A DNA stretch of 39,884 nucleotides from Bacteroidota bacterium (GTDB lineage: Bacteria; Bacteroidota; Bacteroidia; Chitinophagales; Saprospiraceae): NCBI GenBank assembly GCA_024642705.1, contig JAHEAQ010000045.1, positions 1-39,884 of the forward strand. The letters are read 5' to 3'. A program made the translations under genes and the position numbers. Numbering within the stretch: the first letter of the stretch is position 1; every line of letters starts with the position of its first letter. Below, one piece after another: positions 33,410 through 39,884 of the stretch. The notes beneath the pieces were generated by a model. It had not been told where the DNA came from and did no database searches. It saw nothing but the letters and a program-made list of their open reading frames with translations.

Positions 33410-34447
33410 ATGAGAATAATTAAATCATTTTCTTTTGCCTTGCTGGGCATATTATTGATTATTATAGCAATTTATCTTTTGGGCCCAAGAACCCATTTTG
33501 AAAAATTTGACAATCTTCCTTTGAACACCCGTTATGATATAGATCAAGTCGAAGCTATAATTGGTGAAAGAAATGCAAATTTCAATATCAAAAAAGATAA
33601 TGGAGAAATGGTAATTTGGGCAGATGGTCCAATTAAAACGGAGTATTCTATTGTATATATTCATGGTTTTTCCGCAAGCCACGAAGAAGGTGCACCCATA
33701 CACAAAAATATTGCTCAAAAGATTGGTGCAAATTTATTTCTTACTAGATTACCCCAGCATGGACTCACAGATTCTTTGGCTTTCATGGCATTAACGCCCA
33801 AGCAAATGGTCGACTATGCAAAAGAAGCAATTAAAATTGGGAAATCCATCGGTGATAAAGTTATCATAATGTCATGTTCTACCGGAGGAACATTAAGCAA
33901 TTATTTGACAGCTGGCGACCCAGACATCGCTGCTCAAATCATGTTTTCACCAAATTTTCAAATGCAAGATAATGCGACTAAATTATTGACTAAGCCATGG
34001 GGACTGCAATTGGCTAGGAAAATTAAGGGAAGTAATTACAATCACGGCAATACCCCTCAAGAAGCTAGGGCTTATTGGTATAATAAGTACAGATTAGAAG
34101 GTGTAGTGGCACTTCAATCCTTAATTGACAATACTGTATCAGAACCTGTTTTTAAAGCAATTGAGCAACCTGTTTTCGTGGGTTATTATTATAAAAATGA
34201 ACAAATTAAGGATTTTACAATTTCAGTAGATAAAATCAGAGAATTCGAGCAAACCATTTCAGTTGATCCTGATAAAAAAGTTTTTAAAGCTTATCCAGAC
34301 GGAAGAGCACATGTATTTATGTCACCATTTTTCAATCCAAATTGGTTAATTGTACAAACCGATGTTTTGCAATTTTTAGAACAAGTAATGCACATCAAAG
34401 CAATGGATAAAGTTCCGTCCAAAACACTTCAAGAAGTCATAATTTAA
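33410..34447 (+). CDS. membrane-anchored alpha/beta hydrolase
   Basis: 345 residues with an N-terminal membrane anchor (about 7-25). The alpha/beta hydrolase core shows the oxyanion segment VYIHGFSASHEEG (82-94), a nucleophile elbow IMSCSTGGTL in which S157 is the likely nucleophile, and a C-terminal His in GRAHVFMSP. The elbow reads S-x-S-x-G rather than the usual G-x-S-x-G. An RLPQHGLTDS loop lies where many carboxylesterases and lipases have their PGHG segment. It is probably an esterase or lipase facing the periplasm; the substrate is unknown. It diverges from the penicillin acylase family gene with 50 bp between. Confidence 0.87.
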   Translation: MRIIKSFSFALLGILLIIIAIYLLGPRTHFEKFDNLPLNTRYDIDQVEAIIGERNANFNIKKDNGEMVIWADGPIKTEYSIVYIHGFSASHEEGAPIHKNIAQKIGANLFLTRLPQHGLTDSLAFMALTPKQMVDYAKEAIKIGKSIGDKVIIMSCSTGGTLSNYLTAGDPDIAAQIMFSPNFQMQDNATKLLTKPWGLQLARKIKGSNYNHGNTPQEARAYWYNKYRLEGVVALQSLIDNTVSEPVFKAIEQPVFVGYYYKNEQIKDFTISVDKIREFEQTISVDPDKKVFKAYPDGRAHVFMSPFFNPNWLIVQTDVLQFLEQVMHIKAMDKVPSKTLQEVII

Positions 34448-34493
34448 GAATACTTTTAAAATAATAAATTATTGCCATATTATGCAGCAATAG

Positions 34494-34836
34494 TCAGTCA
34501 GTATAGACGAACACATTGACTATTGCTCATTAGAATCACAAGGAATATTGGAAAGAATTAGAGAAATTATTCGTGAAGCTGCGCTCGACGCAATTGAAAC
34601 CATATAATTATGGGAGGATTAATTTAAAATATTAGGTAAGATTAGTGCATTTTGCAGGGTATCAAAATCATATTAGCTTTTACCGTTTGCTATCAGGAAT
34701 CGCCAATTCTAAGGATCGACTTTCCTCATTTATAACATCAAAAGGAGCAAACAAATTTTCTATTACAAAAAATAAACTTTTTGATTTAAATGGATAGAAA
34801 ATGAGATTTAGAATTTTGGAAAACATGGAAAAAATA
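34494..34836 (+). pseudogene. decayed DUF1801 (YdhG-like) gene
   Basis: Three-frame reading recovers a DUF1801 protein in pieces. Frame one gives SIDEHIDYCSLESQGILERI, then IREAALDAIETI, ending at a TAA (34605-34607). Shifting by one base continues as NYGRINLKY, a TAG (34633-34635), then LVHFAGYQNHISFY and SKGANKFSITKNKLFDLNG, a second TAG (34795-34797), then KMRFRILENMEK. These match in order the family blocks SIDEYI, ILEKIR, ET-ISYGMPAF, LVHFAGYKNHIGFY, SKGA and the final KFR-ENLEKA. The start codon is gone. It has one frameshift and two stops, so it cannot be expressed as a whole. Confidence 0.85.
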
Positions 34837-34887
34837 TCAATACAATTGAACAATTATTCTTCGTATTCTCTCCAATTTTAAGTTTAA

Positions 34888-35649
34888 TCACCTGATAAAT
34901 AACCAATCCGTAGGAGTCGAATTTTCCTCACTAAAATAATAATTTTCGGTATTGAATCCTCTGAGGTCGTCAGCATTATCAATGCTATTGATAATAATAT
35001 ATTTAGACATAAAGCCTCTAGCTTTTTTAGCATTGAAAGAAATAAATTTTAATTCACCATCTTTTTCTTCTTTGAAATTGATGTTAATCAACTTGCCGGC
35101 TAGTTTTTTCTGATTGATTGCTTTAAAATATTCTTGTGAAGCAAGATTAATGATTGTTTTATCTTTATGATTTTGAAGATCCTCATTGAGTAAATCAGTA
35201 ATTCTATTTTTCCAGAAAGCATACAAATTTTTTCCTCGTGTGGTCTTGAGTGATGTCCCCATTTCAAGACGATAAGCTTGCATCAAATCAAGTGGTCTCA
35301 AAAGTCCGTATAGACCTGAAAGAATTCTTAAGTGCTCTTGAGCAAAAACCATTTCATCATCTGAAAAAGTTGAGGCCTCAAGACCTAGATATACGTCACC
35401 CTTGAAGGCTAATATTGCTGCTTTGCTATTTTTAGTCGTGAATTCTTTTTCGAATTCATTAAACCTACTCACGTTTAGATCTGCAATATTTTTGCTCACA
35501 CTCATCATTGCTTGCAGTTTTTTGCTTGATTTTTTTTTCAATACATCAATCAACTTATAGCTATCATCAACCAATCTAGGTTGACTGGTTTCAATTATTT
35601 TTTCTTCAGTAAAGTCAAGTGTTTTTGCAGGTGAAATAAGTGTAATCAT
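34888..35649 (-). CDS. yaaA: peroxide stress protein YaaA
   Basis: 253 residues and full length for the family. Conserved blocks are MITLISPAKTLDF at the start, FKGDVYLGLEAS, LRILSGLYGLLRPLDLMQAY, YRLEMGTSLKTTRGKNLY, NLASQEYFKAI and KKARGFMSKYII near the end. In E. coli the protein binds DNA and lowers free iron damage under hydrogen peroxide stress; that role is carried over by homology only. A clear promoter box lies 20 bp upstream. The plus-strand DUF1801 relic ends just downstream. Confidence 0.96.
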   Translation of the reverse strand: MITLISPAKTLDFTEEKIIETSQPRLVDDSYKLIDVLKKKSSKKLQAMMSVSKNIADLNVSRFNEFEKEFTTKNSKAAILAFKGDVYLGLEASTFSDDEMVFAQEHLRILSGLYGLLRPLDLMQAYRLEMGTSLKTTRGKNLYAFWKNRITDLLNEDLQNHKDKTIINLASQEYFKAINQKKLAGKLININFKEEKDGELKFISFNAKKARGFMSKYIIINSIDNADDLRGFNTENYYFSEENSTPTDWLFIR

Positions 35650-35668
35650 GAAATCTTTTTTAATTGTA

Positions 35669-35676
35669 CAAAGGTA
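35669..35676 (-). promoter_or_regulatory. Bacteroidota -7 promoter box (TACCTTTG) for yaaA
   Basis: CAAAGGTA on the plus strand is an exact TAnnTTTG on the minus strand, 20 bp before the yaaA ATG. It sits directly against the terminator of the upstream gene. Confidence 0.6.
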
Positions 35677-35684
35677 TAAAAAAG

Positions 35685-35716
35685 AAAAGCCCTGAATTGT
35701 TCAATTCAAGGCTTTT
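35685..35716 (-). terminator. hairpin terminator of the DUF1573 gene
   Basis: A 15-bp near-perfect stem (AAAAGCCCTGAATTG / CAATTCAAGGCTTTT, one G-U pair on the minus strand) with a tight loop; the minus strand continues CTTTTTTATACC. It ends the DUF1573 transcript before the yaaA promoter. Confidence 0.8.
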
Positions 35717-35739
35717 CTTTTTTCTTTAATTCAGAAGAT

Positions 35740-36231
35740 TTATTTTCCTCCTCCTCCTAAAGTCCCTTTAGAAGCGGGAACACCTTCTTGAGATGCTTTT
35801 TCAAAAACATCACCAATAACACTAATTACGTGAGGTTCTGTGCCTTCATTAGTAGTAATGGTTACTTTTTTGTTGATAGCTCCTAATCTATTAGTAGCAT
35901 ATCTTATTTCGATAATACTTTCTTCACCCGGCATTATAGGTTCTTTTGCCCAAGTAGGAACTGTGCATCCACAAGATCCTCTAGCATTTGTAATAACTAA
36001 AGGACTCGTTCCTTTATTTACAAATTTTAAAACCCTTAAAGGCTCTGAATCTTGTTCAATTGTTCCGAAATCTACAACCATAGATTCAAATTCCATTATC
36101 GGACCTTCACCTGGAACTGCATTGGTAATTTTTTGTTCAATCGATTTTGTAGTAGGTACTGCATTAGATTGAGCATTTACCATGTTAAAAGCACAAAATA
36201 GTGCGATGAAAATAAGTATTGAATTTTTCAT
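35740..36231 (-). CDS. exported DUF1573 domain protein
   Basis: 163 residues with a signal peptide ending NMVNAQ (residue 21). The DUF1573 domain is an immunoglobulin-like fold of about 100 residues: VVDFGTIEQDSEPLRVLKF, then FVNKGTSPLVITNARGSCGC with the typical S-C-G-C, PGEESIIEIRY and the KKVTITTN strand. These proteins are very common in Bacteroidota and are probably periplasmic or surface-bound; no molecular function is established to my knowledge. The C-terminal tail is Gly-rich. It is a single-gene unit with its own promoter box and terminator. Confidence 0.93.
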   Translation of the reverse strand: MKNSILIFIALFCAFNMVNAQSNAVPTTKSIEQKITNAVPGEGPIMEFESMVVDFGTIEQDSEPLRVLKFVNKGTSPLVITNARGSCGCTVPTWAKEPIMPGEESIIEIRYATNRLGAINKKVTITTNEGTEPHVISVIGDVFEKASQEGVPASKGTLGGGGK

Positions 36232-36260
36232 TTGATATTTTTTGTTTAATTATTTATTTA

Positions 36261-36268
36261 CAAATTTA
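36261..36268 (-). promoter_or_regulatory. Bacteroidota -7 promoter box (TAAATTTG)
   Basis: CAAATTTA on the plus strand is an exact TAnnTTTG on the minus strand, 30 bp before the DUF1573 gene start. Confidence 0.5.
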
Positions 36269-36520
36269 CATTATTAACTGCAAAAAGAAAACCAAAAATT
36301 CAAAATTTGTTGTTAATGTTGCGTTAATGTAAATCTCTTTGCCTTTATGATATACATATAACGTAATTATTTAATGAATATTTTAAGGCAATTCATTGGT
36401 CCGATTTTTTGAAGTTGATGTCATTATTAAACATAAATTGTTAATTTTACATCGATATTACCTCCAGCAATGTTCTGTAAAGAAATTGTAATTTTTAATT
36501 AAAACCTCCATAATTAGCGA

Positions 36521-38947
36521 ATGATTGATTTCCCTTTAGAAGCAATTAGAACTTCAAATGAGACGCATCCTCAACAAGAATTTATGGATGAAGTTTTAAA
36601 AGATTTTTGGACTTGTTTGGTAAGTAGGGAAGTTTCAGTATTAGGTAGGAAGGAGGTTTTGTCCGGAAAAGGCAAATTTGGTGTTTTTGGAGACGGTAAG
36701 GAATTACCGCAAATAGCTTTATCTAGAGTATTTAAAAAAGGTGACCATAGAGCCGGATATTATAGAGATCAAACTATCATGTTTGCGCTTGGCGTTTCAA
36801 AAGTCGAAGATTTTTTTTCTCAAATGTATGCAGATGCACGCAACGACCCTTTTTCGGGTGGTCGACAAATGAATGCTCATTTTGCTACACCATATTTTGA
36901 TGAAGAAGGCGAGTTTACCAATCAAATAGAACTTTTTAATCAATCTTCCGATATATCATGCACTGCTGGGCAAATGGCCAGAGCCGTAGGATTAGCAATG
37001 GCAACCAATAAATATGCAGAGTTAAAATCATTATTCGGGAAAAAACATAAGTTTTCAAACAACGCGAAAGAAGTTTGTTTTTGCACCATCGGAGATGGGA
37101 GTTGTGCTGAAGGTCCTTTTTGGGAAGCAATGAACGCTGCAGCAACATTGCAAATACCTTTGGTAGTTTCAGTTTGGGATGATGGATTTGGAATTTCAGT
37201 TCCCGTAGAGAAGCAAATTGCTAAAGGCAGTATTTCTGCTTCTTTGAAAGGAATGAAGACGACGAAAAAGAAAAAAGGGGTCAGGATTTATAAAGTTAAA
37301 GCTTGGGATTACCCAGCATTAATATCAACTTATGAAAAGGCCGTAAAAAAATCGAGAAAAACTCTTTCACCTGCCTTGATTCATGTCGTAGAATGCACGC
37401 AACCTCAAGGCCATTCAACTTCAGGCTCTCATGAAAGATATAAATCTAAATCTAGATTAAGCTGGGAAAGAGAAATGGATTGTCTGGTGAAAATGTCCCA
37501 ATGGATGATAGACAATGGAATTGCAACAAGCGAATTATTGCAAGAAATGAGATCTAAAGCAAAGTCGTTCGTTAGGGAAAGGAAAAAATTAGCTTGGTCA
37601 AGGTACATTGAACCCATAAATATAGAACTTAAATATGTAGATGAGATTTTCACATCTTTAATAGAATCGGATTTATTTTCACAAGATTTAATTGATGTGA
37701 AGAAAGATTTATCTTCTTTGGTCGATCCTTCATTTTCTGAAATAGTTCAGTTGGCTAAGCGTGGGCTTTATTTAACTATGGGATCTGATTTCAAAGAAGT
37801 AATTAAACTAAAAGAATACATAGATTCAAAAGATATTATTGGAAAGCAATTGTATAACACAAAACTCTATTCTAGTAGCAAGAAAGCCGCAATTGAAGTT
37901 CCTGTAGTAGAAATTGAATATAGTATAGAAGAGGATTATGTTCAAGGTTACAAAGTAATTAATAAATTTTTTGATAAGGCATTTGAAAAATACAAGAATC
38001 TACTTGCTTTTGGCGAAGACGTGGGACTTATTGGAGATGTAAATCAAGGTTTGGCAGGATTGCAGGCAAAATATGGAGAAGAGAGAATTTTTGATACTGG
38101 AATTCGGGAATGGACGATTATAGGGCAAGGAATAGGTTTAGCAATGCGTGGCTTTAAGCCAATCGTTGAAATTCAATATTTGGATTATATTTATTATGGT
38201 CTTGCCCCACTTACAGACGATGTCGCTTCCATGCGCTACAGAACAAATGGAATTCAATCTGCACCTTTAATAGTTAGAACTAGAGGACATAGATTAGAAG
38301 GAATTTGGCATTCTGGCTCACCTATAGGTATGATGCTCAGTTCATTGCGAGGAATGTATATTGCTGTACCAAGAAATATGGTACAAGCAGCAGGTTTTTA
38401 TAATACTTTGATTCAAAGTGATGACCCTGCCGTTGTAATAGAGACATTGAATGCATACAGAAAAAAAGAAAAAATGCCTATTAATATAGGTGAATACACA
38501 ATACCGTTGGGAGTACCCGAAATCCTTTACGAAGGCAATGATGTAACAGTTGTTAGTTATGGTGCTTGCGTAGATGAAGCAGAAGAAGCATTAACTTTAT
38601 TGGAGAAATTTGATATTTCTGCAGAATTAATTGACGTTAGAACATTATTGCCCTTTGATTTAGAAGGTGTAATATTGAATTCATTAAAGAAAACGAATCG
38701 GTTAGTATTAATTGATGAAGATATGCCTGGAGGAGCAACTGCATTTATGTTGTCCAAAATTCTAGATGAGCAGAATGGTTATGCTTATCTTGATTCAAAA
38801 CCTATTTGTATTACTGCAACCGAACATCGACCTCCTTATGGCTCAGACGGAGATTATTATACAAAGCCAAATCCTGAAATGATTTTCGAAGCGATCTATA
38901 CCCTAATGTCAGAAATTGACCCTGCTAGATATCCAATCGGATTTTAA
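36521..38947 (+). CDS. 2-oxoacid dehydrogenase E1, fused alpha and beta subunits
   Basis: 808 residues. The alpha part (about 1-450) binds thiamine diphosphate through GDGSCAEGPFWEAMN (from residue 191) and the following WDDGFGISVP segment, which differs from the usual NN-Y-IS. The beta part (about 465-808) is the transketolase-like half with LLAFGEDVG, GIREWTIIGQGIGLAMRG, PLIVRTRGHR and a C-terminal domain (VTVVSYGACVDEAEEAL, IDVRTLLPFD). It decarboxylates pyruvate or branched-chain 2-oxoacids for a lipoyl E2 partner not seen here; the length and motifs favour the branched-chain/2-oxoisovalerate type common in Bacteroidota. It starts at the ATG at 36521 without a clear Shine-Dalgarno sequence. 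Confidence 0.92.
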   Translation: MIDFPLEAIRTSNETHPQQEFMDEVLKDFWTCLVSREVSVLGRKEVLSGKGKFGVFGDGKELPQIALSRVFKKGDHRAGYYRDQTIMFALGVSKVEDFFSQMYADARNDPFSGGRQMNAHFATPYFDEEGEFTNQIELFNQSSDISCTAGQMARAVGLAMATNKYAELKSLFGKKHKFSNNAKEVCFCTIGDGSCAEGPFWEAMNAAATLQIPLVVSVWDDGFGISVPVEKQIAKGSISASLKGMKTTKKKKGVRIYKVKAWDYPALISTYEKAVKKSRKTLSPALIHVVECTQPQGHSTSGSHERYKSKSRLSWEREMDCLVKMSQWMIDNGIATSELLQEMRSKAKSFVRERKKLAWSRYIEPINIELKYVDEIFTSLIESDLFSQDLIDVKKDLSSLVDPSFSEIVQLAKRGLYLTMGSDFKEVIKLKEYIDSKDIIGKQLYNTKLYSSSKKAAIEVPVVEIEYSIEEDYVQGYKVINKFFDKAFEKYKNLLAFGEDVGLIGDVNQGLAGLQAKYGEERIFDTGIREWTIIGQGIGLAMRGFKPIVEIQYLDYIYYGLAPLTDDVASMRYRTNGIQSAPLIVRTRGHRLEGIWHSGSPIGMMLSSLRGMYIAVPRNMVQAAGFYNTLIQSDDPAVVIETLNAYRKKEKMPINIGEYTIPLGVPEILYEGNDVTVVSYGACVDEAEEALTLLEKFDISAELIDVRTLLPFDLEGVILNSLKKTNRLVLIDEDMPGGATAFMLSKILDEQNGYAYLDSKPICITATEHRPPYGSDGDYYTKPNPEMIFEAIYTLMSEIDPARYPIGF

Positions 38948-39128
38948 ATGGTATCATTAAGTCAATTAAAAATAATACATACTATTTTATTTTTTTAATT
39001 CTGACTTTTTGTTCAATTATTTAGTTTAATGCCGATCTATAATTCATTATATAGACTATTTTAGTTCAATTTGAAATAGCTAGCCACTAAGAATCTAATA
39101 TTCTAATTTTTATTTTAAATAGAAATAA

Positions 39129-39136
39129 TATCTTTG
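39129..39136 (+). promoter_or_regulatory. Bacteroidota -7 promoter box (TATCTTTG)
   Basis: An exact TAnnTTTG match, 20 bp before the TTG start of the Dpm1-like gene, giving a leader of about 13 nt. Confidence 0.55.
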
Positions 39137-39155
39137 AACTTAGCAACTTAAGACT

Positions 39156-39884
39156 TTGACTAAAAAACTTGTAATAATTCCGACTTATAATGAAAAGGAG
39201 AACATTCAAAAGATGTTGCTTAGGGTCATTAATATAGGAGAAGATTACAATATACTAATAGTTGATGATGGTTCGCCTGATGGAACCGCTGGATTAGTTA
39301 AGGTTATTCAAGGCCAGTATCCCAATAGAATTTTTCTTATTGAAAGGTCCGGAAAATTAGGTTTAGGAACTGCTTATATTGCAGGTTTTCGATATGGTCT
39401 TGAAAATAATTATGATTTCATTTTTGAAATGGATGCAGATTTTAGCCATAATCCTTCAGATTTGCCAAAATTATTGGCACCGCTGGAAAATGGGTATGAT
39501 TTCAGTATTGGCTCTCGTTATGTAAAAGGAGGAGGAACTAAAAATTGGCCTTTGGATCGCGAAATTCTTTCAAGAGGAGCTTCTCTTTATGTGAGAATGA
39601 TGACATGGATGCCTATTAAGGATCCAACTGCTGGATTTATATGTTACAAAAAGGAAGTCCTGGAAACCATTGATTTGGATAAAATCAAATTTAAAGGATA
39701 CGCTTTTCAGATAGAAATGAAGTTTTCTGCCCGTTCATTAGGTTTCAAAAGTATTGAAGTACCTATAATTTTTACTGACAGAATAGAAGGGAGTTCGAAA
39801 ATGAGTAAAGGAATCATTTCTGAAGCAGTCCTTGGTGTCCTCAAAATGAAAATGAAAAGTTTTTATGCTTCTTATAAGAAGTGA
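39156..39884 (+). CDS. polyprenol monophosphomannose synthase-like glycosyltransferase (GT2)
   Basis: 242 residues and complete; the TGA is the last codon of the window. The Dpm1-type GT2 domain starts VIIPTYNEKENI and has the nucleotide-binding VDDGSPDGTA, the metal-site MDADFSHNPSDLP, and the acceptor-side SIGSRYVKGGGTKNW and RGASLYVRMM blocks. A membrane domain is absent, as in short bacterial DPMS proteins. It should move a hexose from its nucleotide to polyprenyl phosphate for envelope or protein glycosylation. The start is TTG: the family N-terminus KLVIIPTYNE follows three codons later and no ATG is in frame. Confidence 0.93.
   Translation: MTKKLVIIPTYNEKENIQKMLLRVINIGEDYNILIVDDGSPDGTAGLVKVIQGQYPNRIFLIERSGKLGLGTAYIAGFRYGLENNYDFIFEMDADFSHNPSDLPKLLAPLENGYDFSIGSRYVKGGGTKNWPLDREILSRGASLYVRMMTWMPIKDPTAGFICYKKEVLETIDLDKIKFKGYAFQIEMKFSARSLGFKSIEVPIIFTDRIEGSSKMSKGIISEAVLGVLKMKMKSFYASYKK

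Overview
The window looks like chromosomal DNA of an AT-rich member of the Bacteroidota, probably from the Saprospiraceae/Chitinophagales side. The signs are TAnnTTTG promoter boxes, few Shine-Dalgarno sequences, C-terminal type IX secretion (T9SS) sorting tails, a DUF1573 protein, BlaI/M56 regulators fused to TonB domains, a HExxH met-zincin protease and an alpha-beta fused 2-oxoacid dehydrogenase E1. Genus and species cannot be read from the sequence. No rRNA, tRNA or CRISPR array was seen.

Layout. 0-5 kb: a small membrane protein and Hsp20, then a TPR membrane protein with an M28 peptidase (minus strand), a membrane-anchored Ppx/GppA-like protein and a histidine phosphatase. 5.1-11.1 kb: a plus-strand operon for cell-envelope proteins (subtilisin-like protease with a T9SS tail, met-zincin protease, lipoprotein, TlpA-like thioredoxin lipoprotein). 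11.1-12.6 kb: a GNAT acetyltransferase and a glycerophosphodiesterase. 12.7-17.2 kb: a tightly overlapping minus-strand cassette of GT39-type membrane transferase, sugar 3,4-ketoisomerase, GtrA flippase, GtrB-like glycosyltransferase and DegT aminotransferase. Together these could make, flip and transfer a lipid-linked 3-amino-3,6-dideoxyhexose.

17.3-22.4 kb: a divergent plus-strand run of BKACE-family enzyme, amidohydrolase, small Rieske protein and NeuD/PglD-like acyltransferase, followed by minus-strand FemAB/GNAT-fold and second NeuD/PglD-like acyltransferases. With the amino-sugar cassette this is the best candidate for an undescribed system. My working guess is custom N-acylation of a surface amino sugar, with BKACE supplying an unusual acyl-CoA. 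Two MITE-like elements lie here: one at 20.48-20.72 kb, flanked by TTAA at the stop codons of two convergent genes, and one at 22.79-23.07 kb that carries a three-way-junction palindrome cluster. A 57-codon gene with its own promoter box lies between them.

23.1-30.4 kb: an ABC exporter, a lipoprotein SxxK serine hydrolase, a long intergenic region with a predicted minus-strand small RNA (CRP-like box, promoter box, hairpin terminator) and a BlaI/BlaR1-type pair. The BlaR1-like protein carries three TonB C-terminal domains, two plug-like motifs and a T9SS-like tail. 30.6-39.9 kb: a small membrane protein with a penicillin-acylase-family hydrolase, an alpha/beta hydrolase, a decayed DUF1801 gene, YaaA, a DUF1573 protein, the fused E1 dehydrogenase and a Dpm1-like glycosyltransferase that ends at the last base of the window.
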